From: Cryptomeria japonica
Lineage: Eukaryota > Streptophyta > Pinopsida > Cupressales > Cupressaceae
Direction: 5' to 3'
DNA: 64,000 nt
NCBI RefSeq assembly: GCF_030272615.1
Contig: NC_081414.1
Location: 333,295,427 to 333,359,426 of the forward strand
Shown here: positions 42,800 through 55,889 of the stretch, piece by piece
Layout: the number at the start of each line of letters is the position of its first letter
How positions within the stretch are numbered: the stretch's first letter is position 1
Translations under genes and position numbers: made by a program
Notes under the pieces: model-generated
Told to the model about the DNA's origin: nothing
The model's input: the letters and a program-made list of their open reading frames with translations, nothing else
The model's database searches: none

Positions 42800-43553
42800 T
42801 CTCATTATCCTAGATTAGAGATCCCAAGGTGGATAAGTTAGACCAATTTGTTCATCCCAGAGAACACAAGGTCAAAAGAAAAAATACCCAACACCTTGCT
42901 CTGGACAATCTTAAGAAGACTAGGGGTTGCATGATGGAGGTGACACAATCTCCTAAAGACCCTACCTCTCTCCCAATGGATGGTGATTCTCAATTTCTAC
43001 TGCCAGTGGTTAGTGTAATTGAAGAGGATAACCTCTCTCTCATTAAATCTATAGTTAGGGGTATCGAAGAAAGGAGATGGTCTAGCATGAAGTTTAGCGA
43101 GACGGTTAGCCTAGTTACTCCTATGGGGAAATCAAACTCCCTAAAGCTCTCTAATAATTTCAACATTCTTGTAGAGCCTCATAGTGAGTAACCTCGAGAA
43201 GGTGAGATTGGCAGGGGTCCCCCCCTCCTTGGTGATAATCATACTACCCCCTCTCCCTAACTCTACGATAGCACATCTTCGGTCAATGATGGATAAAACT
43301 ATAGACTTGGCAATGATGATGTTTTATTTGATATTATTTACTGTAGACCTTCTTATCAAAAAAAGGGCCTCTAATGAGGATCATGACCTAGCCATAGTTT
43401 CATATGAAAAGTCCAAAATGAGCCATAGTGATGATGTTATCAAAGATCAACCATTAGAATCAGGCCTGGAAAATGGGCCTATGTCTAGCGATTCAGTCAC
43501 TAAAGAGGAGAAAAGCCTAGGTCGTGACCAAATAATGGAAACTAAAATAGAAG
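42800..43553 (+). pseudogene. LINE ORF1, continuation between insertions
   Basis: A frame from 42829 (MDKLDQFVHPREHKVKRKN) to 43191 and an overlapping one to 43570 look like the basic and serine-rich C-terminal half of LINE ORF1. The second frame runs a few codons into the solo LTR, which is not part of the LINE. No conserved domain is recognised, so identity rests on position. Confidence 0.4.
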
Positions 43554-44761
43554 TGTATGGTGAAAATTAGGGTTTTCACCATTGGATGGAGCAAACCCAC
43601 TAGTTTTTCTTAAGGACCATCATATTAGGGAAAGATGGGAATTTGATAGATCTAAACCTAATAGATCTTTATTTTGATCAAATTCCAAGGGTATCAAATG
43701 TGCCTCTTCTTTCTCTTTAGTTGAATTGAATTATTGAATTTGTTGAAATTAGGGTAAATGTGTTGAAAATTGAAGTAGAAATGCATAAAAAATAAGCTAC
43801 AGTTGTCAAATTGAACCATGAACCTGGATTTGAGCAATGTAAGCAGATTCAAACCTTTTCCAAAAAAGAGCTCCTAAAATGTTGGGACAGTGGTGGTGGT
43901 TGCCCTAGTCCTTTGCACTTTTCGCACACCAAACGGGGATTGATTTGTCACTATAAATAATGCTTATTCTAAAGATTGTAGCTTTGTACCTATTTACTAC
44001 ACACAAAAATAAACAAACAAACAAATAAATAAAAGGGGAATAGGTTGGGAATAGGGGTTTGCCTAAGTCAAATCCCAATTTAGGAATTAACCTTGATTGA
44101 AATATTGCAAATACTGAAATAAATAATGGAAGGATATACCTCAAATCTGTAATTATTGATAATGATGCTTTGCTCCTTGAATGTAATTACATATGTTGTA
44201 TGGAATGGCATTAACATGACAAAACCCTAATCACACACACATTCTTGCATATGAATGATTTAATGTCAAGCTCCACAATTGATGAATGAAGAATATGCAA
44301 CCTTGAATAATATGCTTGAATGTTTGAATGCTTGATGCCTTGTGATTATAATTTCATTGTTATTATTATCTTGTATCCTTGTATATCAAAAATGAGAGGG
44401 GAAAGAATCCTTATGTAATTTCCCATTGAAAAACATGTTAAGTTTCTGATATAGGCTGACATGGGGCTAGGTTTCCTACTCAAATATGGAAATGCTCAAG
44501 GGGTTCAAATAGGGGCCCAAATAGGGAGGACCAAGGCATGGCGCCATGGTCCCTCCCAATGATGACCAAGGCACCACGCCCTAGTCCTACCCCATTTTAG
44601 GGTTGAAACTAAAGAGCCATGTGGTGTATGAAATGAAAATAAGGCCATATTTGCATGATGTAAGCATAATTAAGTCTTAATTAAGCATTAGGGTACAAAC
44701 ACTAAGGTGAGGGCCCCAAATATGGATCAAATTTTAAGGGAGTACAATTTAGGACGCTACA
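43554..44761 (-). mobile_element. gypsy solo LTR (1208 bp)
   Basis: On the minus strand it starts TGTAGCGTCCTAAATTG (compare element C, TGTAGCGTCCTAAAATTG) and ends CCATACA. AGAAG duplicates flank it (43549-43553 and 44762-44766). There is no internal region, so it is an LTR left by recombination. It shares with C the GC-rich GGCGCCATGG/CCTAGTCC block (44529-44588) and a CATTCAAG-type stretch, but is otherwise diverged. Confidence 0.85.
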
Positions 44762-44879
44762 AGAAGATTATGATGTTTTGATCCTGGGGAAGACCTAAAG
44801 GAAAGCAGTCTCCCCTGCTTAAGAAAAAGGATAACAAGAAAGAGCACGATACTAAGGACATCATTGCCTATTTTTTTCC

Positions 44880-47800
44880 ATGGAGTTGAATTGCATCTCA
44901 TGGAACATTAGGGGAATTGAATCCATAAATTATAAATAAGTGGTCAAGAGATTTTTGAACCAACATAAGTATACTGATATTATGCTACTTCAGGAGGTAA
45001 CCCACTAATTTCACATTGGAGGTGAATCTTAGATACATCTAGAAAGATGTAGTTTAGTTTTCTACCAAACATGACCGAGGTAAAGGGGGTGTTGTCATTC
45101 TAATTGGAGGCGAATGGGGTAATAAGGTCTTGGATAGTAGTTCATCCCCATGCAATAGGGTGGTGTAGACCATTCTTAACCTTTATGATACTAAGGTTGG
45201 TGTTTGCTCCCTATATGCCTCCAATGACTACAAAGTGAGGATAGATTTATGGAAGTGGTTATATACTCTCCTAGACATCCCTTGGATTGTGGGGGGTGAC
45301 TTTAACATGATTGAGCATCAAGAGGATAAACTAGGAGGCTTGAATCTAGAGTGGAAGTATGTGGAGAAGTTATACTGAGCCAAGAAAAAGGATAAACTTG
45401 GACTATTTCATCCTCTTGAAGGAATGAAGAGTGATATGGGTTAATTTGGTATATGTGGTGCGATCTCCAACAAGGGAAGAGAAGTATTTATCGTAGGCTA
45501 AATAGGTTCTATGCTAATAAAGATCTTATCTCTTTCAAGAAAGGGGATGATGAGACCACAATTAAAGTTTTCACATACACCCTCTTAGATCAACATCTAG
45601 TTATAGCTCAAATTATCTTAAATATTAATATTGTCCCTCATCATAAAAGAGAGAACTTTATCCTCAACACCAATCTTTTGAAAGATCAAGATGTTAGGAG
45701 TGTTATTTACATGATAAGATAAATTAATAAATGGGATTGGCATACCCCCTCTTCCATTGATAAACAGAACAAAAATGTTAATAGCTAGAAGGTCTTGCTT
45801 CAAATGGTGGGAAAGAAGAAGGCCAAAGTTGGAATGAAACTAGAAGGAGACCTATTAGATAATATTTTGGTCCTACAAGCTTAGACTTAAATGGACCCTA
45901 CCAATCTGGACCTATCTCATTCGCTATCCTAAACCAAATACATGCTAAGATACATTCGACATAAATAGATTCAAGGATTCAAAGTGAGGGATAGACTCAA
46001 CTAGTTGTAACAAGGAGACAAGGGATCCAAATTATTCTTTAATATGTTGAGACAGAAGAAATTCAAAGAAAGAATAGACAAAATGTGGGAGGAAGGCAAA
46101 GAGTTGGTAGACAATAAGAACATTAAAGATGAATACCTACAATACTATCAGAAGCTCTTCTCCTCTGAAGGTAACTCCCCTACTAGTCTCCCTGCCATCC
46201 TGAAGAAGATTATAAAAGGAGAGGCCGCAACACTTAAGAAGCCTATTTCAATTGAGAAGATCTAGATAAATCTATCAACACCCTCAACAATGATAAGGCA
46301 CGGCCCCAAGCCATGATGGGATTCCTATTGAGTTCTACAAAGATGTTAAGGAGTGGATTAGCATGGACCTGCTATAGATTTATGAGGAAGCTTTGGTTAG
46401 AGGCTCTTTAGGTGTTGAGATCAATAAAGGGGTGATTAAATTACTCCCCAAAGATGGAGACAAATCCCACATAAAAAACTAGAGGCCCATTACTCCATTA
46501 AATGTATCCTATAAATTTTTTGCTAAGATTATTGCGCTTAGACTTGTGGATATACTGCCCAACTTTGTGAGTAATAATCAAACTTGCTTCATCAAGGGAA
46601 GGTACATTCTTGAGAACCTCATCACGAGTTGGGAGCCATGAACTAGGCCAAATTAACCAATCAAAGATTATCTATGTTCCTCGTTGACTTTGAAAAATCA
46701 TATGATCAGATAGAATGGAGTTTTCTCACCACGATGTTGGAAGCCTCTTCCCAAGGGTTAAAGGCATCTCCTTGCCCAATAAGGTGGACCTAATCAATAT
46801 CTAGGTTGCTGATGACACAACCTTGTTCTTGGAACTTGAAGAGGCAAATATGGATTCCTTGATGTTGAAACTTAATATTTTATATAAAGCTTTAGGGGCT
46901 AAGATAAATGCAGTTGAATCCACCCTTCTAGGATGGGAGGATACCCCCCCCCCCCATATGGCTCAGTAAGTATGACTATCAATGGGGAGGCCCTTCTAAA
47001 CAAGTCATATACCTAGGCATTCCTTTTGTTGTCAACCCATGTCTGAAAGATGTGGTTGTGGATCAAAGGGAAATTGGAGAGAAAGTTGGGCAAATAAAAT
47101 AAGCAATATTTGTCATTGGCTGGCAGAATTCAAGTCTCTCAAAAGATCCACTCCTCATATTGCCTAGATTATGTCTTTGTATGGATGTTTAATGGTATTT
47201 GTTATTTTAATGATTTTATTACTAATGGTCAATTAATCTCTTGGTTTGAGATCAGTCATAAATATCATCTACCCTCTTCCAACTAGAGAACATATTCTAG
47301 GATGAGAGAGGCATGTCTCAGCCTTCAACTACCCAAGCCATGTTCTATGGATGGAGACAGATACAAATCCTTCACCTTGGTGGATGGTACCCTACTGATG
47401 AATACCAAAGCTAAAATGGTTTATGATGCCTTATGTTGTAATTTTGATTTGATTGTTCATATTAACTTGATGTGGTATTTGCATTGCAGTAAAGATGAAT
47501 GGCAAAAATTATTCTCCCTCCTATGGGACAATAATATCATGCCAAAAAATAAAGGCTTCAAGTGGCTATTTAATCTTCATAGACTTCCCATTAAAAATAA
47601 ATAGCAAGATATTGATGTTTGCAACATCTCTAGGGTTTTTTATTCCACTATGCATATCTTTTTTTGATTGTATTACTGCTAAATAAATTTGGAACATTTT
47701 TGGGATTAATTTTTCTACTGGTTTTGTTTATCATGATGTTGTTTAAGGATTCATTAAAGGCATTAAAAAGGACAATAATCTATTTTGGTCCCTCTTATCA

Positions 47801-48190
47801 TGTGAAATACTTTGGATTATTTGGACTATTAGGAATAAGGAGAAGTTTCAAGGAAAAGGTAGGTTGCTTATTGAGTCTCTAAGGAGACTCATTATTCACA
47901 ATGTTGATGTGCAGGTTTTCATTGTTATGAGACTTGCAAAAAGGAAATTTGAGAGGTTTATTGAGGATGGCACAACTAGGGTGTACTTGTCTAAATTTTC
48001 ACATGGTCTAGGTTCAACATTGAAATATCCCCCTTTGTCAATGCATTGGAAGCTTTCATGAATTAGATTAATGAAGGTAAGAAGATAGAATGCCAGTACC
48101 AGGCTTGACTAGCAACAATTGAAGCAATGCAAGGGAATAGGAATATCATTTGGATGAAGGTCCCCTTGGGTGGACTTCTTGGATTGAAGA
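44880..48190 (+). pseudogene. LINE ORF2 (endonuclease and reverse transcriptase), broken
   Basis: It starts MELNCISWNIRGIESINYK, the opening of an AP-type endonuclease of plant L1-like LINEs, with MLLQEV next. The RT part (about 46290-46900) shows GIPIEFYKDVKEW, GVIKLLPKDGDKSHIKN-RPIT, SYKFFAKIIALRLVDILPNF, FIKGRYILENLI, FLVDFEKSYDQIEWSF and the catalytic VADD (YADD in active relatives). Sequence between FEKSYDQ and VADD is shortened by a deletion. The region 47300-47690 resembles the zinc-binding RVT-associated tail. Stops and frameshifts are many. The end point is approximate. Confidence 0.75.
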
Positions 48191-48483
48191 GTGAATAAAT
48201 ATGCATAGTCTTCAATTTACCTTTTTGTCCTTAGTCACATCCATAGCATGGGCTAGAAATCTCTCTCTTACTATTAATATGAGTCATTTTTGTGTATACT
48301 TTACATGTATAGGGCTCATTTTGTATTTAGTACATGGTATTAATTGTGTACATGGGACATATGCATACACTGTTGTTTTAATTTGAACTCTGTTGGTTGC
48401 CATTGTGATACTAATTGATAGCATCTATACTGGAACATGATATTTTTGTAAACGTTTTCTCCTTATAATTAATACAAAAAAAT

Positions 48484-49906
48484 AAAATCTGATTCATACT
48501 TAATTTTTATTACCTTTTTTTTTTTTTTATAATAGATGGAATACCTTATAAGGGCCTCTATTTTATATATTCTAGGACTTCTCATTAATAATTTGTGTTT
48601 TATTTCATATTTTTCACTATGTAAAATCCTAAAAAAAAATGTGTCAAACATTTTTTATAATTTTCTTAGGAGTTGGATTGAAAAAGAGGTGAGTAAAAGT
48701 ATAATAAAAAAAATTAAATAGTGGTAAAGAAAATTTATGGCTAATTTTATAAGAATAAGATCATAAAAACTTTATTTTATGTGAAGTATGACACATTATC
48801 TTCATAATATATGTGTGAAAATACTTAGATAATCTTTGTATTTATCACCTCTAATTCTTAAGAAGGTAAGCATTATTCTATGTAGTTCAATGAGAAGAAT
48901 GGTTGAGAATAGACCACATAGATTGAATCTTCATTATAGTCAAATGTTAGGTACGTATGTATAGAATAATGGGGTGACAAAGAAATAAATTAAACCTTGA
49001 CCATAAGTTCCATTCTCTATACAATGACAATATGGCACATCAACTTCAATAGAGACATAAAAAGGTACTACAAATTTCATGAGAAGACAACACCAACATC
49101 CTACTTATTTTCCAACTCAAGTGTATGTGACTATGTTAGAAGATGATATATGAAAGAGGTGGCATATCAATGACAACAAAATAAAATGTAACAAGAATCA
49201 CATGTGATCATATTTTTTTATTTTTATTTTTTTAATAATATTAAAAAAATATTAATATACTACTAGGTAATATGATATTTTAGAGTAATATAAAGAACCT
49301 TTAAACTATAAACTTAATAAAAATAATATATTTTAAAATGTAATACAATATTAAACCTCATAATATCTTATCTTTATGATAATCATTTTTTTTTTTAGTT
49401 AATATTATTTTTTTCTGATTAATTTTTTTAGCATAATATAATTTGACTATAAAAAACAATTATCTACACAACTAACTAACATTTATTTAAGTGATTCTTA
49501 AAATATAGAAAGGTCAAAACCTTGTATAAATTATCTTATTTAAGATTACAAATCTCCATGTCCATAAATCTTGCAACATCTATATAAATCTTATTCATTG
49601 TTTCCATCATAAATACACATATTTTTCAAAGTAGATTTAAATGGCCCAACCATACAATTAATAATAAAGTTGTATGGAAGAAAAACATTTGTAATAATTT
49701 TGTGATTGACAAAATACATTCTACTTAAACACCAAATAATTCAATAGTCAAACAATCAATCAAAATTTACATGTTGTCCATAACAAAAAGTAATTTAAAT
49801 AATTATCTTGTTTTTATTAATCAAAAGTTAGTCTTTAAAATAAAGAAAATTAATGGTTATATCATTTCATAATATTATTCAAAAATTATACTTTACAAAT
49901 AAAAAA
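48484..49906. other. AT-rich spacer
   Basis: Begins with the right LINE target duplication (48484-48497), then very AT-rich sequence with T and A runs (48517-48531, 49208-49260, 49387-49440). I see no gene, LTR or tandem repeat. Confidence 0.5.
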
Positions 49907-51590
49907 GTAGCCAAGATGGGTTTTGTTTTTGGGGTGTTTTTTTTTTTTTTTTTTAAAGAAAAGATACAAAACACCTATAGCTTTCTTTATATCTAGTAAA
50001 AGCCTAATAAATACATACAATGATGTAGACATGGCATGAAAAACTACTAGACTCTTTAGATTTTCAATACATAAATACATGCACAAACATGAAAGAGTGA
50101 ATCTAACACATACATACATATGTACACACAATGATAAAGACGTGACACCAAAAACTACTAGCTTCGACAAATCTTCAATACATAACAAAGGCACCAAATT
50201 ATATTTCTACAAATTAAAAAAAGCAGTAGCCAAGATGGGTTTTGTTTTGAAGTGTTTTATTTTTTGTTTGTTTTTAAAAAGACACAAAAGACCTATGGTT
50301 TTCTTTATATCTAGAAAAAGCCTAATACATACATACAACGATGGAGACATGGCACTAAAAACTACTAGCCTCTCTAGATTTTCAATACACAAACACAGGC
50401 ACAAAACAAGAAAGAGTGAATCTAACACATACATACAATGATAACGACATGACACCAAAAACTGCTAGCTTTGACAAATTTTCAATACATAACAAAGGTG
50501 TCAAATGTCCAAAAATTTACAAAACATAACAGAGTAAAACCAAGGCGTAAGAGCTGTCAAATGAACTGACCTGACTACATTTTCAATACATATACAAAAG
50601 CACAAAAAATCCATAAACCAGAAAACAAAAAAGAGTGAAATCGATGTGTAAGAACTGTTAGATGAATTGAACTGGCTGCATTTTCAATGCATAAATAGAG
50701 GCACCAAAGACATAAACTACAAAACAAAAAAGAGTGAAATCGACACTTAAGAGCTGTCAGATGAACTGAACTAATTACATTTTCAATACGTAAACAGAGG
50801 CACCGAACCCCCAAAAACAACAAAACAGAAAAAGATTGAAATCGTGACATAAGAGCTGTCAGATGAACTGAGCTGACTACATTTTCAATACATAAACAGA
50901 AGAACCAAAGACCCATAAATTACAAAACAAAAAAGAGCGAAAATAGAAAAGATTGAAATCGAGAGGTAAGAGCTGTCAGATGAACTGAACTGACTACATT
51001 TTTAATACATAAACAGAAGCACCAAAGACCCATAAACTACAAAACAAAAAAGAGCGAAATCAGTACATAAAAACTGTCAACTGACCTGAACTGAACGACT
51101 GCATTTTCATCAATACATATACAGAGTCACCAAAAACCTATAAACCACAAAACAAAAAAGAATGAAATCAATAAGTAGAAATTGTCAGATGAATTGAACT
51201 GAACTGAACTGACTACATTTTCAATACATAAACGGAAGAACCAAAGACCCATAAACTACAAAACAAAAAAGAGCGAAAATAGAGAAGATTGAAATCGAGA
51301 CGTAAGAGCTGTCAGATGAACTGAACTGACTACATTTTCAATACATAAACAGAAGAACCAAAGACCCATAAACTACAAAACAAAAAAGAGCGAAATCAGT
51401 ACATAAAAGCTGTCAACTGAACTGAACTGAACGACTGCATTTTCATCAATACATATACAGAGTCACCAAAGACCTATAAACCACAAAACAAAAAAAACAA
51501 AAAAGAATGAAATTTATAAGTAAAAATTGTCAGATGAATTGAACTGAACTGAACTGAGTACATTTTCAATAGAAGCACCAAAGTCCCAAA
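49907..51590. repeat. tandem array with 319 bp and 100-120 bp units, trimeric higher-order part
   Basis: Two 319 bp units start GTAGCCAAGATGGGTTTTG at 49907 and 50226. From about 50480 shorter units follow, each with CATTTTCAATACATAAACAG and GAGCTGTCAGATGAACTGA. The CATTTTCAATAC landmark recurs at 50578, 50679, 50778, 50880, 50998, 51102, 51216, 51332, 51438 and 51560. From 50880 the pattern repeats every three units at 334-344 bp, so three-unit blocks were duplicated. The landmark also occurs in the 319 bp units, so both unit types share ancestry. Confidence 0.85.
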
Positions 51591-52740
51591 ATTTGGGTTG
51601 AAGAAGGGATGTGTTTTTTTTTTTTCAAAGAGTTAGAAGATAAAGCGTATACGCCTCGTTTATATGATGAAATGAAGGCATTTTCTAACGTCTTCAACTT
51701 GAAGTCTTCTTCTTTGGTTGTGGACAAGATTTGTGATTGGAATTCTTTGACATGGACATATATTTTATTAGAGCCGTTCAAGAATTTTTCTGTCAAGAAA
51801 CCAGAGATCAGTTCTATCATTTTCTTAAGACTTAAAATGTTTTATATGTTACGTCTGAGACCAGCATTATTGCTTGATAAAAAATAATTATGTAGTGCAC
51901 GTTTAGAACAATTTATTAAGCTTAAACAGTAGTTCAGAATGAAAGTAATACAGTAAAGCCCATGATTAAGAAATCCGTCACTGAAACATGTTTCCGGGCA
52001 TACAACCATTTAAAACAGCATAAAACATGAAATGTTTTTTGTTCTTTTTAAATGGGAGCTTAAAAACAAACAACAGCCTAATATGGCGGTGTTAAAAAGC
52101 CAAATTGAAATCATGGGGAATAGGTAGAATAGAATCTTTTCACCGGTACAAAATTTGTAGGGCATTTAAAACATTAAAAAAAGAATTTGGTAGGAAGATA
52201 AGAAGTGCTGAAAGATAAGGACTTGAAGGCAATAAGATGAGAAATTAGTGTATTTGACATGGATCCACCATAGGTAAAATAAAATAAAAAAATAAAAAAT
52301 TACTTTAAAGAGTATAGAAAAAAAGGAAAAATAATGGGGTGTATTTGTTCTTTGACGTAGGGTGCCAAGGATGTGCATACAACTTATCCTTTCTGTGAAT
52401 GATGCATCGTTTGTCTTTTACGCAGTGCTTTTGATTACGATTCATGGTGCCAAGGCAAATGATAAGAGGTAGGAGTTTGTCTTGTGCGTTATTTAATATT
52501 TCAACACCAGATTTTTCGTATCCATGCGTCCTCTCTGATGTTGTGTTGGCGCATGCGCGCGAAAGACAAATTTGGTGATGTAAACCGACATTAATCAACC
52601 CCTTGACTAGTCTTAGGGGTCTAAGGGTTGAAGATAATTATTATCATTCTTGATTTTATAAAAACCATCCTGTATCCACTTTATATTACATGATCTTTAT
52701 GACAACTCTTTCCAAGATCTCCATGGATTCCATTCATGAG
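51591..52740. other. spacer with one small unrecognised frame
   Basis: 51609-51887 is open for 92 codons on the plus strand (lysine/phenylalanine rich), with an overlapping minus-strand frame. I recognise neither, and AT-rich chance is likely. The rest has no gene, LTR or clear repeat, apart from a short GC-rich GCGCATGCGCGCG at about 52550. Confidence 0.4.
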
Positions 52741-52749
52741 GTCCACACT

Positions 52750-55700
52750 TGCATGTGGGGTTTTATATGTTTGGTGTAAATAGTCGATACGTTGTCTTGT
52801 TAATCGATGAAGTGGAAAATTGGGTGAATTGATGAAGCAAAAAACTAATTATCGAGTCAGATCTATGTGTGGGATTTTATGTTTGGTATAAATAATCGAT
52901 ACATTGTTATGTTAATCGTACGAGGGCTTCACTTAGTGAACTTGGGTTATATCACGTGCGTTCATGGCATACTAAAAAATCCCCCTATTTAAAAAAAATA
53001 TTGTCCTAAACTCCTTTTTTCTCACCCCCTCTCAATACACAACTTGAATTAAAAGCCCCCCTATTTTCACAAAATATTGCATTTTTCTTATCCTGAATTA
53101 AAAACCCCCCTATTTTCACCAATAGATAATATAGTGTACCCTCATTTTTGGGATATTAAACCCCCCAATATGAATGCACATAATATAATATTGACTGGTC
53201 AGTGAAGCCCTCATGGTTAATCAATAAGTAAAAAATCGGTTGTTAAGCCATACATATGTGTGGGGTTTTATATATTGGTGTAAATAGTCAGTGCGTTGTC
53301 TTGCCAATCGATAAAGTAAAGAATCAGCTCTCGAGTCATATTTATGTGTGGGGCTTTATAATTTTGGTCTAAATAATTGATACATTGTGTTAATCGATGA
53401 AGTTCAAAATCCGTTGTCGAGCCATACTTATGTGTAGGGTTTTATATCTTTGATGAAAATAGTCAATATGTTGTTGTGTTAATCTATGCTGGTACGTTAT
53501 TGTGTTAATCCATTACATAAAGAATCATGTGTCGAGCCACACTTATGTGTGGGTTTTTATATGTTTGGCACAAATAGTCGATATATTATTGTGTTAATCA
53601 TTTAAGTAAAGAATCAATTGTCGAGTCACATTTATGTGTGGAATTTTATATGTTTGGTGTAAATAGGTGGTATGTTGTTGCATTAATCGATTAAGTAGAG
53701 AAGCAATTGTTGAGCCACATTTATGTGTGGGATTTTATGTGTTTGGCATAAATAGTCAGTATGTTGTTGTGTTAATTGAGTAAGTAGATAATCAATTGTC
53801 GAGTCATATTTATGTAGGTTGTTGTGTCAATCAATTAAGTAAAGAATTAGTGGCTGAGCTACATTCATGTGTGGGATTTTACATGTTTGGTGTAAACAGT
53901 TGTTGTTGTGATAATTGATTAAGTAAAGAATCAGTTGTCAAGTCACATTTATGTGTGAGATTTTATATGTTTGGTGTATATAGGTGGTATGTTGTTGTGT
54001 TAATCTATTAAGTAAAGAATCCATTGTTAAGCCACAATTTTGTGTGAGTTTTTATATATTTGATGTAAATAGTCAATATGTTGTCGTGTTAATTAGTTAA
54101 CTAAAGAATAGTTGTTGAGCCACACTTATGTGTGGGGTTTTATATGTTTGGTGTAAATAGTCCATATGTTATTGTGTTAATCAATTAAGTAAATATTCAA
54201 TTGTTGAGCCACATTTAAGTATGGGATTTTATATGTTTGGTGTAAATAGTCGATGCGTTGTTATGTTGATTAAGCAAAGAATCAATTATCAAGTCACATT
54301 TTTGTGTGGGTTTTTTATATGTTTGATGTACAAATAGTTGGTCCGTTGTTGTCTTAATCAGTTAAGTAAAATCAATTGTTGGGCCACATTTATGTCTAGG
54401 GTATGTTGTTGTGTTAATTGATTAAGTAAAAAATGAGTCATGTTGAGTGATGTATTTGTCTGTGGAATTTTATATGTTTGGCCTAAATAATCAGTATGTT
54501 GTTGTTTTAATTGATTAAATAAAAAATCAGTTGTCGAGACGCATTTATGTGTGAGATTTTATATGTTTTGTGTAAATAGGCAGTATGTTGTTTTGATAAT
54601 CGATTAAGTAAAAATCAATTTATGAGCCACATTTATGCGTAGGATTTTATATGTTTGATGTAAATAGTTTGTACATTGTTATGTTGATTAAGTAAAGAAT
54701 CAATTATCGTCACATTTTTGCGAGTTTTTATATGTTTAATGTAAATAGTTGGTACACTGTCGTGTTAATCAATTAAGTAAAATCAAGTGTTGGGCCACAT
54801 TTATGTTTAGGCTATGTTGTTGTGTTAATTGATTAAGTATAAAATCAATTATCGAGCCACATATATGTGTAGGATTTTATACGTTTGGTGTAAATAGTCA
54901 TTATGTTATGTTAGTTGTGTTAATTGATTAAGTAAAGAATTAGTTGTCGAGTCACATTTATGTGTGGGATTTTATATGTTTGGTGTAAATAGGCAGTAGG
55001 TTGTTGTGTTAATCAATTAAGTAAAGAATCAACTATTAAAACACATTTATGTGCGGAATTTTATATGTTTGGTGTAAATAGTTGATACATTGTTATGTTG
55101 ATTAATTAAAGAATTAATTATCAAGTCACATTTTTTTATGTTTTTTTATACGTTTGATGTAAAAGTCGGTATGTTGTCATGTTAATCGATTAAGTAAATA
55201 ATTAATTGTCAAGCCACATTTATGTTTCAGATATGTTGTTGTGCTAATCGATTAAGTAAAGAAATAGCTATCGAGCCATATTTATGTGTGGGGTTTTATA
55301 TGTTTGGTGTAAATAGTCATAGTGTTGTTATATTTATTGATTAAGTAAATAATCAATTGTCAAATCACATTTATGTGTGGGATTTTATATGTTTGGTGTA
55401 AATAGGTGGTATGTTGTCTTGTTAATTGATTAAGTAAAGAATCAATTATTGAGCCACATTTATGTGTGGGATTTTATATATTTAGCGGAAATAGTCTAAA
55501 CATTGTCACATTAATTACGTAAGTGAATTTGTTTTCGAACTACACTTATGTGCGAGCTTTTATAATTTTGGTTTAAATAATTCAAGGAACATTGTTGTGT
55601 TGATTAAACAAAGAATTAGTTGTCAACTCACTTGTGTGTGTGTTTTCATATGTTTGGTGAAAATAGTTGGTATGTTGTCATGTTGATTAAGTAAAGAATT

Positions 55701-55880
55701 TAGTATTGAGTCACACTTTATGTGTGGATTTTTATATGTCTGTCATAAACACACAATGCATTGTCATGTTGATTAAGTAAAGAATTAGTTGATGAGCCAC
55801 ATTTATGTATGGGGTTTTATATGCTTGATGTAAACAATATGTACATTGTTATAATTGATTAAGTAAAGAATCAATTCCTA
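52750..55880. repeat. 88-90 bp minisatellite array, roughly 30 units
   Basis: The unit has GAGCCACATTTATGTGTGGG, then ATTTTATATGTTTGGTGTAAA, then TAGTCGATATGTTGTTGTGT and TAATCGATTAAGTAAAGAAT. Units are moderately diverged, with some truncated ones (for example near 53820 and 54400) and some with extra sequence. All are in the same orientation. The array was split by a MITE at 52919-53215. Confidence 0.9.
52919..53215. mobile_element. hAT-like MITE, copy 2 (297 bp)
   Basis: It has the same perfect 12 bp TIRs as copy 1 (52922-52933 and 53201-53212). The flanks GTTAATCG (52911-52918) and GTTAATCA (53216-53223) match at seven of eight positions, a slightly decayed 8 bp duplication. It lies in the minisatellite, whose unit is continuous once the MITE is removed. 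Confidence 0.85.
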
Positions 55881-55889
55881 AGATTTGAC

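Larger units (their letters stand above)
33989..48483 (+). mobile_element. plant LINE (about 5.9 kb), split by two insertions
   Basis: LINE sequence is found at 33989-35414, 42800-43553 and 44767-48483. A copia element and a solo LTR, each with a perfect TSD, fill the gaps; subtracting them leaves about 5.9 kb. ORF1-like sequence is followed by an ORF2 with endonuclease and RT. The 3' end is an A-rich tail (ATACAAAAAAATAAAA). AAAATCTAATTCAT at 33975-33988 and AAAATCTGATTCAT at 48484-48497 (one mismatch) fit a LINE target duplication. Confidence 0.75.

Noticed and set aside
50575-50916. A minus-strand frame with a repeating CIENV-SSVHLTAL pattern, as if a repeat protein
   Set aside because: It follows tandem DNA units that happen to be 99-102 bp long here; the frame is lost where unit length is 104-122 bp, and there is no start or domain context.
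52750-55880. CRISPR-like array of evenly spaced repeats
   Set aside because: There are no unique spacers: the entire 88-90 bp unit is repeated, and the context is a plant nuclear genome.
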